Assembly: GCA_022600195.1 (NCBI GenBank)
Contig: JAHZKX010000045.1
Location: 1-64,000 of the forward strand
DNA length: 64,000 nucleotides
Source of the DNA: Planctomycetota bacterium
Lineage (GTDB): Bacteria > Planctomycetota > Planctomycetia > Planctomycetales > Planctomycetaceae
Direction of reading: 5' to 3'
The notes under the pieces are model-generated. The model ran no database searches. It worked only from the letters and a program-made list of their open reading frames with translations, and was not told the DNA's origin. Below, piece by piece: positions 7,696-18,449 of this stretch. Every line of letters begins with the position of its first letter. The stretch's first letter is position 1. Made by a program: the position numbers and the translations under genes.

Positions 7696-8661
7696 CTAAG
7701 CCAGTTTACGCAGTTGATTGATGTAAGTCGGAATGGCTGCCTTGGGTTCTTCTTTCGCTTCATACTCCAGAACGAGAAAGTTTTTGTAGTGTGCGTCTTT
7801 TAGAATTTTAACGATGCGTGGAATATCAGCGGGAACTTCTTTACCTCTCACTCCCATTTCTACTTTGATTTGCGCATTGATCGCCAGCGGTGCAATTTGC
7901 TTTAGATCGGCGTAGGGGTCTTCCGTTCGGAAATTTCCACTGTCAAAGTTGATGCCAAAATTCGGCGCTTTATTAACACCGTCAATAATTCTCATCATCT
8001 GCGCGGGAGTAGAAGTGATCCCTCCATGATTCTCCAGCGCCAGGCTGACTCCTTTTTGTTCTGCATATTTGAGGGATTCGTTAATGCCTTTCTGACACAT
8101 TTTGATAGCCTCGGCTTCATTGCCTCCTTTAGGAACTCTGCCAGCGAAAATACGAATCACGGGCGCGCCCAGGATGGCGGAGTAATCAATCCACTTGCGT
8201 GTCATTTGCAGTTGTTCGTCGCGGGCTGTTCCCAAGGGGAGACAGAAATCGTTGCCAATGGCGGTGCCGGATACTTCCATGCCGAGTGATCCCGCCAGAT
8301 CGCGTGTTTTTTTCAGATAGTCAGTGCTGACGGGGTTCGGAAAGTAATAGCTGGTCAATTCACAGCCATCCAGTTTCAATTTGCCACAGTAGCGAACGAA
8401 ATCCATGATATCCATGGTGGCTTTCGTTTTCCTGGGGCGTGGCTTGGGCCAGTTATGTTGCATATAACGGTGGAAAGAATAAGCGGCCAGACTCAGTTTC
8501 AGCTTCTTCGCTGCGTCTTTTTTCTGAACTCCTGCCGCTAATGTGGTGTCTGAAATCAAAGTGCCAGCTGTCAGGGCGCCCCAACCCCAAAGTGAAGAGC
8601 TTTTCAGGAAATCACGCCTGTTGGATTCGTGGTGAAACGGGGTCGGTGAATCAACTGCCAT
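7696..8661 (-). CDS. Tat-exported sugar phosphate isomerase/epimerase-like TIM barrel
   Basis: A 321-residue protein with a twin-arginine signal (SNRRDFLKSSS followed by a hydrophobic stretch with a TLAAG-type cleavage region, about residues 12-45), so it should act outside the cytoplasm. The mature part is an AP-endonuclease-2-like xylose isomerase barrel: DGCELTSYYFP, VIRIFAGRVPKGG, LALENHGGI, NFGINFDSGNF and FLVLEYEAKEE carry the E/D/H residues that bind divalent metal in this family. Such paralogues are abundant in planctomycetes and their substrates are mostly unknown. GGAG lies about 9 bases before the ATG. It diverges from leuS. Confidence 0.85.
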   Translation of the reverse strand: MAVDSPTPFHHESNRRDFLKSSSLWGWGALTAGTLISDTTLAAGVQKKDAAKKLKLSLAAYSFHRYMQHNWPKPRPRKTKATMDIMDFVRYCGKLKLDGCELTSYYFPNPVSTDYLKKTRDLAGSLGMEVSGTAIGNDFCLPLGTARDEQLQMTRKWIDYSAILGAPVIRIFAGRVPKGGNEAEAIKMCQKGINESLKYAEQKGVSLALENHGGITSTPAQMMRIIDGVNKAPNFGINFDSGNFRTEDPYADLKQIAPLAINAQIKVEMGVRGKEVPADIPRIVKILKDAHYKNFLVLEYEAKEEPKAAIPTYINQLRKLA

Positions 8662-8961
8662 TATGTTTACTCCAGAAGTGAGTCAATGAAATTGAGATTG
8701 TAAAGGTAAGCTGCCAGTCTACCAGGAAAAGAGGCTCGTTCATTTTGACAAATCACAGGTGCTAAAGAAACCCTCGATATCAAAAACAGGCAGAATTGCA
8801 AAGTTTCCGCGGATGGCTAAACTAACTCTATTATATAGATATCACTGACAGAGTACCTGTCTGTTTGTTACGATATGCGGCCGGGGAATATTCCTCGCGA
8901 AGAAGTAACTGAATTTTGAACGGGCCATTGTGCCCATGACCTATTAGGAAGACCGGACACA

Positions 8962-11886
8962 ATGCCTCGTTACGACGCCAAGCGGATCGAAACCAAATGG
9001 CAGACATATTGGGATCAGCATGAAACTTTCAAGACAGGAGAATTTGTTGAAGGCAAAGAAAAACTCTATGTCCTTGATATGTTTCCCTATCCTTCAGGCG
9101 ATGGTTTACATGTTGGTCATCCGGAAGGCTATACGGCAACAGACATTGTATGCCGCCACGCCCGAATGCAGGGTAAACAGGTTTTGCATCCGATGGGTTG
9201 GGACGCCTTTGGTTTGCCTGCCGAGCAGCACGCCATCAAAACAGGCACGCCTCCCCGAATTACGACGCAGAAAAATATCGATACATTTCGTCGCCAGTTA
9301 AAAATGTTGGGTTTCAGCTATGACTGGAGCCGCGAGTTTTCTACTACTGATCCAGAATACTTCCGCTGGACACAATGGATCTTCCTGCAGTTGTTCGAGT
9401 CCTGGTTTGATCCGGAAAACGAGTGGACAGGCCCTGATGGTAAAAAACGTGCGGGTCGTGCCAGGCCAATTAGCGAGTTGCCGATTCCCGAAAAAGTAAA
9501 ATCTGCAGGTGAAGAAGCGATTCGCCATTATCAAAACCGTAATCGCTTGGCATATCAACACGAGGCTCCCGTTAACTGGTGTCCCGCGTTGGGAACCGTG
9601 TTGGCGAATGAAGAAATCATCGACGGAAAAAGTGAGCGAGGCGATCACCCCGTTGAACGCATTCCCTTACGTCAATGGATGCTCCGCATTACAAAATATG
9701 GTGATCGATTGATTGATGGCCTCGAAGGCCTTGACTGGTCTGAGTCCATTAAATCATTGCAAAAAAACTGGATCGGCCGTAGCGAAGGGGCTGAAGTCGA
9801 TTTCTTTATCGGCTCCGAAAACCAAACGACAGATTTGGATCAGGCATTCGAAACATGGAAGTCAACTCGTGCCGCATCAGGCTTTTCAGAAGAGCCAGAG
9901 GCAGACGTGTTGCGAATTTACACGACACGCCCCGATACATTATATGGGGCAACCTACATGGTGTTGTCCCCGGAGCATCCGTTTGTAGACCGGTTGACAA
10001 AGGCCGAGCAGAAACAGGCCGTTGATACCTATCGCCAGAAAGCAGCACTCAAGAGTGATCTCGATCGAACTGATTTGGCAAAAGAAAAGACGGGGGTTTT
10101 TACCGGTAGCTATGCTGTGAACCCAGTTAATGGTGCCCGGATTCCCGTGTGGATTGCCGATTATGTTTTGATCAGCTACGGCACCGGTGCCATCATGGCG
10201 GTTCCTGCGCACGACTTACGCGACTGGGAATTTGCTGTCGAATTCAGCTTGCCCATCATTCCCGTAGTACAACCAGCAGACAATTATGAGCCTTCAAAAG
10301 ACGAGTTGGCATTGGAAACTCAAATCGACGGAGAAAAACGAACGCCGTTTTCCGGAATGGGAACGGCCATTCATTCTGGCGAATTTGATGGGATGAAAAC
10401 CGCGAAGTTTAAAAAGCAGATTACCGCCAACCTGATAGAGCAGGGGGTTGGTAAGGGAGCCGTCAACTATCGCTTGCGCGACTGGCTCTTCAGTCGACAG
10501 CACTTTTGGGGTGAACCGTTTCCCATCTGGCATGAACTCGATGCAGACGGAAAAATCACAGGTTTGATGCGTCCTGATCCGGAAGAGAGTTTGCCCGTCA
10601 CCCTTCCTGAATTGAAGGATTATAAGCCAGCAGGTACACCTGATCCTCCTCTCGCTGCGGCTCCGGAAGAATGGCTCTATAAAACCGACTCTGATGGCAC
10701 GCGTCTCTATCGAGAAGTGAACAGCATGCCTCAATGGGCCGGCTCCTGTTGGTATTACTTACGATTTGCTGATCCAGAGAACAATGAGCGGTTTGTCGAT
10801 CCAGAGAATGAAAAGAGCTGGTTGCCAGTCGACCTTTATATTGGTGGCGGCGAGCATGCCGTTTTGCATTTGCTTTACGCGCGTTTCTGGCATCAGGTTT
10901 TGTTTGATCTCGGGCATGTGACTTGCGCTGAACCATTCCAGAAGTTGGTCAATCAAGGCATGATTTTGGGTGATGTCGAATTGACGGGTTTTCAGACTGT
11001 TGATGGTGCCTGGGTTTCATCCAAGGCCGTCGCTGAATCAGATGAGTCCGAAACAAAGTGGATTGAAAAATCCACTGGCACGCCTGCGACTATCGTGAGT
11101 TTGAATTCCGAGCAGGTGCAAAAACAGGGTGAGGATTTCACGCTCGTTGATGATCCAACAATTTTCGTGAACAGCCGCGCTTATAAGATGTCGAAGTCAA
11201 GGGGCAATGTAGTGAACCCTGATTTTGTGGTCGAACAGTATGGTGCAGATGCCTTACGGATGTATGAAATGTTTATGGGGCCGTTAGAGGCAACCAAACC
11301 GTGGAGCATGAGTGGCGTCGATGGCGTCAGTCGTTTCCTCGGACGTGTCTGGCGATTGATGATTGAAGAACGCGATGAGGAAGTCACCTTAAGTGCAGCC
11401 GTTACGGACGAGGATCCCTCTGAAGAACAGTTACGAATCTTACATAAAACGATTAAAGCAGTTACCGAAGACATTGAGAAATTGTCCCTCAACACGGCGA
11501 TCAGCCGCATGATGGAATTTACGAATGCAATGGGACAACAGAAAGCCAGATCCAAGTCCGTCCTGTCTGATTTCGTGTTGCTCCTTTCGCCCTTTGCGCC
11601 GCATATTACGGAAGAACTCTGGAGTGTTCTGGGAAATACCGAATCGTTAGCGTATCAGTCCTGGCCAATCTATGATGAATCGTTATTGCAGGAATCGGTT
11701 GTGGAGATTCCCGTTCAGGTCAACGGGAAATTACGTTCCAAAGTTTCTGTCGCGGCAGACGCCGATCAGGCAACGATGCAGCAGGCAGCAGAGCAAGATG
11801 AAACGGTTGTCAAGTTTCTTGAAGGAAAAACGATTGTCAAAGCGATCGTTATTCCCGGCAGAATGGTGAACTTCGTCGTGAAATAG
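8962..11886 (+). CDS. leuS: Leucyl-tRNA synthetase
   Basis: A 974-residue class I aminoacyl-tRNA synthetase that charges tRNA-Leu. The HIGH signature is HVGH in [15 protein letters not shown] (about 43-57) and KMSKS is in [14 protein letters not shown] (about 743). The editing domain is visible around [20 protein letters not shown] and [13 protein letters not shown]. It is about 110 residues longer than the E. coli enzyme; extra sequence lies between the editing-domain entry and TTRPDT, and before KMSKS (from about [12 protein letters not shown] to [10 protein letters not shown]). AGGAAG precedes the ATG by 9 bases. The 300-bp upstream leader contains short palindromes such as GGAATATTCC but no recognisable T-box. 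Confidence 0.97.
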   Translation: MPRYDAKRIETKWQTYWDQHETFKTGEFVEGKEKLYVLDMFPYPSGDGLHVGHPEGYTATDIVCRHARMQGKQVLHPMGWDAFGLPAEQHAIKTGTPPRITTQKNIDTFRRQLKMLGFSYDWSREFSTTDPEYFRWTQWIFLQLFESWFDPENEWTGPDGKKRAGRARPISELPIPEKVKSAGEEAIRHYQNRNRLAYQHEAPVNWCPALGTVLANEEIIDGKSERGDHPVERIPLRQWMLRITKYGDRLIDGLEGLDWSESIKSLQKNWIGRSEGAEVDFFIGSENQTTDLDQAFETWKSTRAASGFSEEPEADVLRIYTTRPDTLYGATYMVLSPEHPFVDRLTKAEQKQAVDTYRQKAALKSDLDRTDLAKEKTGVFTGSYAVNPVNGARIPVWIADYVLISYGTGAIMAVPAHDLRDWEFAVEFSLPIIPVVQPADNYEPSKDELALETQIDGEKRTPFSGMGTAIHSGEFDGMKTAKFKKQITANLIEQGVGKGAVNYRLRDWLFSRQHFWGEPFPIWHELDADGKITGLMRPDPEESLPVTLPELKDYKPAGTPDPPLAAAPEEWLYKTDSDGTRLYREVNSMPQWAGSCWYYLRFADPENNERFVDPENEKSWLPVDLYIGGGEHAVLHLLYARFWHQVLFDLGHVTCAEPFQKLVNQGMILGDVELTGFQTVDGAWVSSKAVAESDESETKWIEKSTGTPATIVSLNSEQVQKQGEDFTLVDDPTIFVNSRAYKMSKSRGNVVNPDFVVEQYGADALRMYEMFMGPLEATKPWSMSGVDGVSRFLGRVWRLMIEERDEEVTLSAAVTDEDPSEEQLRILHKTIKAVTEDIEKLSLNTAISRMMEFTNAMGQQKARSKSVLSDFVLLLSPFAPHITEELWSVLGNTESLAYQSWPIYDESLLQESVVEIPVQVNGKLRSKVSVAADADQATMQQAAEQDETVVKFLEGKTIVKAIVIPGRMVNFVVK

Positions 11887-11917
11887 AGTAGGACGCTCAC
11901 CATTAAGTGCCAAGGGG

Positions 11918-14374
11918 TTATTCTTCATCCAGCCGGTAGAGTGGTTGGCTGATGCCTGTGGCATCGACGGACCAGGGAAGCCAGACAAAGGCGACTTCAT
12001 TCACCATGAGATCCGACTTGCGTGGACGGACCGGATATTCATCGATTTCGAAATCTTCCGGATGAATGGGTTCTTCCAGCTTGTCAATTTCCTTTTGGAA
12101 TTCGTCTTCGAGGTCGGCGAATTTTTGCTTCTGAACTTCCAATGCTTCTTTTGCCCGACCGATGTCATCGTGTTCTTTGGCAGCGCGTCCTACATTACGG
12201 GCGGCCGTTGATGCTTTTCGCATATTCGTGGCACTGGCTACTTTTCTGCCCATGAGAGCACCAAATATTGTGGTTCCCAGTGAAAGAAAGGTGCTCAATT
12301 TTTTATCACTGTATTGAGATTCTTCACGTGCTACGCGTTCTTCTGCTGTGCGAATGCGATTTTTGATGGTTTCAAATTTAGATGCATATTTCGTACGCAA
12401 TTTTTCCATTTGCAAATCGCGTTTTTCGCGCATGAGTTGCTTGAGCCTTGCGCGAAAAGCTGCTTCGTTTTCGTTGGGATCGGAATACAATTTGGGGTCC
12501 GCGCTGAACCACAAATTAAGCGGACGTTCCTGATAGAGGTACGTTTTCAGATTCTTTTCCCATGATTGATATTGTTTCTTTTTTGTTAATGCACTATCGA
12601 CTTCTGCAAATTGTGCCTGCTCTGCGGGTTCGTTTTCGTATTCCAGATTCCCGGTCGGGATGGAAGTTGCTTCTTCCCAGATGGATTCGGGAAGTTCACC
12701 TGTGATCGTTGTCAGCAAGGCGACATCTTGCCAGAGATCCACTTTCGATTTGGCATCTGCATAACGAAGTTTCGCCAGACCGATGAGGCCAACGCGATAC
12801 ACCAGACGGCTACCTTGTGCCAACAGGTTAGACGCTGTGAAAATACGTTGTCTGATTTCCGATGGGATCAGCGGTCGTTGCGTGGGATCGCTTTCTGGCG
12901 AGGTTGTGACAGTTGGCGCGGGCGCGGTTCCTGCTGTTATCTCTGCAATGCTATCCTTGCGGGGCTGCATCAGTTCTTTAATCTGAGTCCGTGTGAGGGG
13001 TCCGCGCAGGTAAGAGAGCGCCCATCTTGTATGAAAGACAACTGGCGTTTCTTCATGCACATTGTGTAACAGAAAGACCCGGCTTCCCAGATCAGAGAGC
13101 GTCGCTTCCATTTGTTGACGATCAAACTGGCTTCCCGCTGTTCCCGAAGCACTTTTTAGACCATCGAGCAATCGTGCTTTATCTCTCTCGGTTTGCAGAC
13201 GGCCGATGAACCATGTACCCGTATTCGAGAGACCTTTGTAATCCAGGTCGACCGGATTTTGTGTGGAGAGTACAACACCCAGACCAAAAGCGCGGGCCTG
13301 TTTTAATAGAGTCAGCATTGGTGTTTTCGAGGGGGGATTGGCAGTAGGGGGAAAGTAGCCGTAGACTTCATCCATATACAGGATTGCCCGCAGACTGGAT
13401 GTGCCCGATTGACTGCGCACCCAGGCCAGGACTTCATTGAGCAGCACCGTTACGAAAAACATGCGTTCCGATTCTGAAAGATGAGCGATCGAGAGAATGG
13501 AAATCCGCGGTTTGCCTGCTTTTGTCATCAACAGGTTTCCAATGTTCAATGCCTCGCCCTGCATCCAGGATTCAAATCCTGGTGAGGCTAACAGATTATT
13601 AAGCTGCATCGAGAGTTGCATGCGCTCTTTGGAAGGATAAAACGTTTCCAGATCCAGGAAGCCTACTTTATCGATGGGTGGTACTTGAATTTCCTGAATC
13701 AGGCTGGCGATGGACAGATTGCGTTTTTCTTTCCAGGCATTGCTGAGAATATTTGAGAGCAGGATATGCTCGCGGCTATTAATTGGGTCGGCGTCGATTT
13801 TCAGTAACGCCAACAACCCGGACACAGCAGACATGATCCGATCGCGCAATGCATCGCTGTCGTTTAAAACCGCATCACTGGGCGCATCAAATGATTTCAA
13901 GACTGAAATCGGCAAGCCGGCGTTGCTACCCGGAGTATAAATGGCCATGTCGACAGCAGAACGAAGCCGTTCAATGCGGGCGCCATCCTGTTGCCAGTCT
14001 GCCAGCCCCTTTTTCCAGAGGTCGGCCGTCCAGCTGGCATACTCGTCCGGGGTTTTTCCTTTACGAACCGCTTCACTTTCTTCAATCCAGGGGCGAAAGT
14101 CAGTCGGTTTCAAATCCGGAAAGTTGAGCAGCAGGTTTCCCAGATCCCCTTTGGGATCGATGGCGATCACGGGAATGTCATCAATGGCGGCTTCTTCCAG
14201 AAGGGACAGGCACAACCCGGTTTTGCCGCTGCCTGTCATCCCGACACAGACTGCGTGTGTCGTCAGGTCTTTGCTGTCATACAGTACTAAATCGTCTTTG
14301 ATTTCTCTGTTGGGCAGATCATATTCTCGACCCAGATAGAATGCACCGAGTTTTTCGTAGGGTTGATCAGTCAT
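11918..14374 (-). CDS. HerA/DUF87-like ATP-binding protein
   Basis: An 818-residue cytoplasmic ATPase of the FtsK-HerA superfamily. Walker A is GMTGSGKTG (about 45-53). Walker B is [13 protein letters not shown] (about 330), followed by ALQAR-type and [13 protein letters not shown] sensor segments. The C-terminal third is charged and coiled-coil-like ([20 protein letters not shown] and a long K/E helix), interrupted by a glycine-rich hydrophobic stretch ([16 protein letters not shown]). HerA proteins with NurA resect DNA ends, but no NurA gene is adjacent and the long extension is not canonical HerA. A DNA- or substrate-translocating role is possible. It converges with leuS, 31 bp apart. Confidence 0.8.
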   Translation of the reverse strand: MTDQPYEKLGAFYLGREYDLPNREIKDDLVLYDSKDLTTHAVCVGMTGSGKTGLCLSLLEEAAIDDIPVIAIDPKGDLGNLLLNFPDLKPTDFRPWIEESEAVRKGKTPDEYASWTADLWKKGLADWQQDGARIERLRSAVDMAIYTPGSNAGLPISVLKSFDAPSDAVLNDSDALRDRIMSAVSGLLALLKIDADPINSREHILLSNILSNAWKEKRNLSIASLIQEIQVPPIDKVGFLDLETFYPSKERMQLSMQLNNLLASPGFESWMQGEALNIGNLLMTKAGKPRISILSIAHLSESERMFFVTVLLNEVLAWVRSQSGTSSLRAILYMDEVYGYFPPTANPPSKTPMLTLLKQARAFGLGVVLSTQNPVDLDYKGLSNTGTWFIGRLQTERDKARLLDGLKSASGTAGSQFDRQQMEATLSDLGSRVFLLHNVHEETPVVFHTRWALSYLRGPLTRTQIKELMQPRKDSIAEITAGTAPAPTVTTSPESDPTQRPLIPSEIRQRIFTASNLLAQGSRLVYRVGLIGLAKLRYADAKSKVDLWQDVALLTTITGELPESIWEEATSIPTGNLEYENEPAEQAQFAEVDSALTKKKQYQSWEKNLKTYLYQERPLNLWFSADPKLYSDPNENEAAFRARLKQLMREKRDLQMEKLRTKYASKFETIKNRIRTAEERVAREESQYSDKKLSTFLSLGTTIFGALMGRKVASATNMRKASTAARNVGRAAKEHDDIGRAKEALEVQKQKFADLEDEFQKEIDKLEEPIHPEDFEIDEYPVRPRKSDLMVNEVAFVWLPWSVDATGISQPLYRLDEE

Positions 14375-14540
14375 TACGCACCATGAACGGGAGGAGGATA
14401 TGAAAAATGAGATCGGTATGACAATCAGAAATCGTCAACTTTCAATCTGATCATAGAGTAACATTCTGGCGCCATGATTTCACGTTTGGGATGAGAGTCT
14501 TCTCTGAAATTTGCAGCGAAGAATCAACCAGGAACGGCAT

Positions 14541-14969
14541 TCACTGCGGTTCTTCCTGTTCAGTGACGACAGAAAAACAGGAAAAAACCTCTTCGGGAAT
14601 GCGACGTGGTGTGAGATTTTCATAATTCACAAAAGCCCAGTTTGTCTCGGCTCGAACCAGCAGTTCAGAATCGGCGGGCCGTATGATGCGGTACTTTCGG
14701 AGTGATTTGACTTTTTTTAGTGTGGAAATCCAGGTTTGTACTACGATTTCCTGGTCCACAAATGCCGGTTGTAGATATTCAATATAGTGACTCCGCGCCA
14801 CCCAGCCGATTTTTTCTTCTCGATAACGACGTGGCGACCAGCCATTGGCACTGGAATGATCGACAGCCGCATCCTGCAGCCATTTCAGATAGATCACATT
14901 ATTCACGTGACCCAACCCATCAATTTCCTCTTCCGTGACTAAATGACGGTATTCATAAATGCGATGCAT
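14541..14969 (-). CDS. Acyl-CoA thioesterase (4-hydroxybenzoyl-CoA thioesterase-like hotdog)
   Basis: A 142-residue single hotdog-fold protein. LGHVNNVIYLKWLQDAA (about 18-34) is the signature of the YbgC/4HBT thioesterase family, in which a D or N near HVNN acts on the thioester; here the pattern is GHVNN rather than GHVYD. The RSHYIEYLQPA and ETNWAFVNYEN strands fit the fold. It hydrolyses an acyl-CoA of unknown chain type. It is divergent from the PfkB kinase, and no operon partner is obvious. Confidence 0.85.
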   Translation of the reverse strand: MHRIYEYRHLVTEEEIDGLGHVNNVIYLKWLQDAAVDHSSANGWSPRRYREEKIGWVARSHYIEYLQPAFVDQEIVVQTWISTLKKVKSLRKYRIIRPADSELLVRAETNWAFVNYENLTPRRIPEEVFSCFSVVTEQEEPQ

Positions 14970-15106
14970 GGAATTTGTGTCCCGGGTTATGGTATGTTAG
15001 CACCAGAAATGATCACAGGCTGCGTTGAGAGAGCCATCCAACATGATCTGGATCATGTGTATTGAAATAGTGTAATTGAATTGAACGATAATGGAATCAG
15101 AGTTCC

Positions 15107-16024
15107 ATGAATAATTTAGAGTCGCTTCCACTGGTGATTGGATTAGGTGAATTGCTGTGGGATTGTTTTGGTGATGAAAGACGCCCCGGCGGTGCGCCGG
15201 CGAATGTTGCTTTTCAGGCAAATCAACTGGGATGCCAGGGGGCCGTTGTCTCGCGCGTCGGACAAGACGCGTTGGGAACAGAGTTACTGGACTTTTTAAA
15301 GCAGCAACAGCTTTCCACAGATTATATACAGCTCGATCAGACGTTCCCCACGGGGACAGTGACCGTAGAGTTTACCAATGCCAATGACCCTCAGTATACG
15401 ATTCATGAGCAGGTGGCCTGGGATCATCTGGAATTCAATGGCACATTGGCAGAATTGATGAAACAAACGCGGGCTGTCTGCTTTGGCACGTTAGCCCAGC
15501 GCGAGGAGACATCGCGTGAGTCGATTCACAAATGTCTGGCATCGACGGACTCTGATTGTCTGGTCGTGTATGACATCAATTTACGCCAGGATTACTACGA
15601 TCGAAGCTGGATCGAGCGTTCACTGTCAGCCGCTAAGATCGTCAAGCTGAATCAGGAAGAAGTTGGTATTTTGTCTGATCTGTTAAATTTGACACTGGGA
15701 GATCTGAAACAGTTTGCAGATCATCTTCAACAGGCGTATGAAGTGGAAGCGGTCTGCATTACGCGTGGCGCAGCGGGATGTTTGATTTTTACATGCGATC
15801 AGGAATATGATATCCCCGGCACTCCGGTTGAAGTGGCTGATGCAGTTGGTGCCGGCGATGCCTTTACCGCGGCGTTAATTTCCCGTCGCCTGTTGGGATG
15901 GCCCTGGGAACAGGCGGCGTTATTTGCAAATCGTGTGGGCGGTCTGGTGGCCAGTCACTCAGGTGCGATGCCTGTATTGCGAGCGGAGTTCGAAAAATTG
16001 AGTCAAGAAATTCAAATCCGATAA
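15107..16024 (+). CDS. PfkB-family carbohydrate kinase (fructokinase-like)
   Basis: A 305-residue ribokinase-fold sugar kinase. The N-terminal signature RPGGAPANVAFQANQLG (about 26-42) and the C-terminal DAVGAGDAFTAALISRR (about 245-261, with the GAGD anion hole and catalytic Asp) are both intact. Opening with GLGELLWDCF resembles fructokinases, which phosphorylate fructose to fructose-6-phosphate with ATP. The exact sugar is uncertain. The next gene on the same strand, 56 bp on, encodes a cyclophilin, with no obvious functional link. Confidence 0.9.
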   Translation: MNNLESLPLVIGLGELLWDCFGDERRPGGAPANVAFQANQLGCQGAVVSRVGQDALGTELLDFLKQQQLSTDYIQLDQTFPTGTVTVEFTNANDPQYTIHEQVAWDHLEFNGTLAELMKQTRAVCFGTLAQREETSRESIHKCLASTDSDCLVVYDINLRQDYYDRSWIERSLSAAKIVKLNQEEVGILSDLLNLTLGDLKQFADHLQQAYEVEAVCITRGAAGCLIFTCDQEYDIPGTPVEVADAVGAGDAFTAALISRRLLGWPWEQAALFANRVGGLVASHSGAMPVLRAEFEKLSQEIQIR

Positions 16025-16080
16025 AAATATTTTGAGTTTATAACCTTTTAAGTTCTTCAAATAGAGTAAGGATGATTGCG

Positions 16081-16917
16081 ATGTCACGTTTGACTTTTTT
16101 TGCATTGACTTTAGTGGCGATTAGTTTTGTCGGGTGTTCCAGTGAAACTCCTACGGCCGTCGATCCGAATGTTCCTGAATCTAGTGATCCTGTTGTTTCT
16201 CAAGAAGGAGCGTCAGAAAAAACAACAAGTTCTCCAGAAGACTTTCAGGTTTTACTGGAAACAACAAAGGGTAAAATCAAGCTGGAGGTGCATCCTGAAT
16301 GGTCACCGCTGGGGGCGGAACATTTCAAAGAGCTGGTGAAGATGGGTTTTTACGATGACGTTGCTTTCTTTCGCGTGATTGATGGATTTATGGCACAGGT
16401 CGGTGTGAATGGTGATCCCGCGTTGCACGCGAAATGGAAAGATAACAATATTATGGACGAGCCTGTTGTGAAATCCAATAAACGTGGATATGTCTCGTTT
16501 GCGAAGACAGGCGCACCCAATTCCCGATCGACACAATTCTTTATCAACTTTGGTGATAACTCTAATCTGGATGGGATGGGATTTTCACCGTTTGCGCAAG
16601 TCATCGAAGGCATGGATGTTGTGGATTCTCTGTATAATGGTTATGGCGAAGGCGCACCGCGGGGACGAGGTCCTGATCAGATGCGAGTGGTCGGTCAAGG
16701 GAACGCCTATCTGAAAAAAGAATTTCCCATGCTGGACTACATCAAAAAGGCAACCATTGTCGGTGAAGCGCCTGAAAAAGCAGAAGCCAAACCTGAGTCT
16801 GCAGAACCGGCCGCAAAAGAGGACAAGAAACCGGTAGAACCCAAGGCTGAGAAGAAAGAAGAGCCAAAAACAGAAAAAGAGACACTGAAAAAAGAGGCTG
16901 CTAAAAAAGAAAATTAA
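16081..16917 (+). CDS. Secreted lipoprotein peptidyl-prolyl isomerase (cyclophilin)
   Basis: A 278-residue protein. Residues 1-20 form a signal peptide ending in a lipobox-like SFVGC, so it is probably a membrane-anchored lipoprotein in the periplasm. The cyclophilin domain (about 55-215) contains VLLETTKGKIKLEVHPEWSP, FFRVIDGFMAQVG and the NSRSTQFFINFGDN active-site block. The last 55 residues are a low-complexity K/E/P/A tail, probably extended and disordered. The ATG at 16081 is chosen because AAGGA lies 8 bases before it; an ATG three codons earlier overlaps that ribosome site. It should speed proline isomerisation in exported proteins. Confidence 0.93.
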   Translation: MSRLTFFALTLVAISFVGCSSETPTAVDPNVPESSDPVVSQEGASEKTTSSPEDFQVLLETTKGKIKLEVHPEWSPLGAEHFKELVKMGFYDDVAFFRVIDGFMAQVGVNGDPALHAKWKDNNIMDEPVVKSNKRGYVSFAKTGAPNSRSTQFFINFGDNSNLDGMGFSPFAQVIEGMDVVDSLYNGYGEGAPRGRGPDQMRVVGQGNAYLKKEFPMLDYIKKATIVGEAPEKAEAKPESAEPAAKEDKKPVEPKAEKKEEPKTEKETLKKEAAKKEN

Positions 16918-16937
16918 TCAGTAGATCACCCCGGTGG

Positions 16938-18251
16938 TTAATCGTTGACCGGCATACGCACAAAGGGAGCCCGGATGCAATCCAGTTCATCCAGCTCCCT
17001 GCTGGCAGCCTGGAAGCGACCTTCTGTTGTGCGGTGCGTCATAATGACCAGCGGTACAATCGGGTAATCTTCGCTCTGATCGACTTCGGGCGCTTCATGT
17101 TGTACCAGGCTGGCGATACTAATCAGGTGGTCTCCCAGTACATTCGTGATATCAGCCAATACGTGCGGGCGATCTTCCACATTCAATCGCAGGAAGTAAC
17201 GTCGGGAGATCGCTTCGCGAGGCATGATCGTGATTTCCGGCTGTGCATCCCAGAGATTCAGTCTGGGAAATGTGATCGCGGCGCGTCCGACGGCAACGTC
17301 GACCAGATTGGCAACCACTGCGGACGCGGTTGCCATCTGTCCGGCTCCCATGCCTGACAGCCAGACTTTTCCCACAGCATCTCCTTCCAAAGCGATTTTA
17401 TTATACGCGTCTTCTACATGTGCTAATGGGTTATCATTGCGAATCAATGTCGGTTGGGCATGCATTTCTAATTGCCCCTCCAGTAATTTGGCTACCGCCA
17501 GCAGCTTGACGGTATATCCCAATTCAGCCGCGTATTGTAAATCGGCTAGAGAGAGCGAATCGATTCCCTGTCTGAGGAACTGGTCCAGATTGACTTTGAT
17601 TCCGAGCGCCAGTTGAACAAGAATTCCGAGTTTCTGCGCGGCATCGGTGCCATCCACATCCATGGCAGGGTCTGCTTCGGCATAACCAATTTCTTGAGCC
17701 GAACGCACTGCGTCTGCGTAGCTGGTATTATGCGAAAACATTTGTGTCAGAATATAGTTGCTGGTTCCATTCAGGATGGCTTCAATCGAAGTGATCTGGT
17801 TAGCCGACATGGCCTGTGTGACGGTTTCGATTAAAGGCACACCGCCGGCGACGGCTGCTTCGAAGCAAATGCAGCGATTCAGTTCTCTGGCGCGCTGGAA
17901 CAGGCTCTCGCCTTTTTCGCAGAGCAGCGCTTTGTTTGCAGTAATGACGTCTTTGCCGCTTTCCAGAACCCGCAGCATTGTGTCATAGGCGGGATCGATT
18001 CCGCCTATCAATTGAATCACGACGTCGATGGCGTCGTCATTGATCACCGATTCCAAGTCGTCAGTCAGCACTCCCGAAGGGAGTTCGAGATCTCGTGTTT
18101 TGGAAAGATCTCTGACGACTGCCCGCTTGAGATGGATTGGTCGTCCGGCGCGTCGTGTCATTTGCTCAGTTCGATTGAGCAAAATTTTCGCGACACCACT
18201 GCCTACGGTTCCCATACCGATAATGGCTACATTTAACGGAGAAGACGACAT
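16938..18251 (-). CDS. hom: Homoserine dehydrogenase
   Basis: A 437-residue enzyme of the aspartate pathway, reducing aspartate semialdehyde to homoserine for threonine and methionine synthesis. The Rossmann motif GMGTVGSGVAKIL (about 12-24), the ANKALLCEKG segment, the LNGTSNYILTQM substrate loop and the YAEADPAMDVDGTDAAQKL signature with its catalytic Lys are all visible. A C-terminal ACT domain (about 350-437, starting YFLRLNVEDRPHVLADI) suggests amino-acid feedback control. It is the long form typical of monofunctional bacterial enzymes. It converges with the cyclophilin gene, 20 bp apart. Confidence 0.96.
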   Translation of the reverse strand: MSSSPLNVAIIGMGTVGSGVAKILLNRTEQMTRRAGRPIHLKRAVVRDLSKTRDLELPSGVLTDDLESVINDDAIDVVIQLIGGIDPAYDTMLRVLESGKDVITANKALLCEKGESLFQRARELNRCICFEAAVAGGVPLIETVTQAMSANQITSIEAILNGTSNYILTQMFSHNTSYADAVRSAQEIGYAEADPAMDVDGTDAAQKLGILVQLALGIKVNLDQFLRQGIDSLSLADLQYAAELGYTVKLLAVAKLLEGQLEMHAQPTLIRNDNPLAHVEDAYNKIALEGDAVGKVWLSGMGAGQMATASAVVANLVDVAVGRAAITFPRLNLWDAQPEITIMPREAISRRYFLRLNVEDRPHVLADITNVLGDHLISIASLVQHEAPEVDQSEDYPIVPLVIMTHRTTEGRFQAASRELDELDCIRAPFVRMPVND

Positions 18252-18449
18252 TCCAGATTCCTGAGTTGGTTGTGATGGTGAATTTCAGCGAGGGGACCTA
18301 AGTTCTGCACCGTACTATAGACGCTTCCCCTGGTCAGTGGAACCATTGACTGAGGAATCAGTTCAGTTCGGGATGAGAATCTCGTCGAATTTATCGGTTT
18401 TAAGGGCTAATACAAGGCAGGATGAGTCGCGTGTGTCGTACCTACCGGT

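Noticed and set aside
8830-8960. T-box or other amino-acid riboswitch in the leuS leader
   Set aside because: Only short palindromes (such as GGAATATTCC) were seen; no T-box consensus or antiterminator pair was found.
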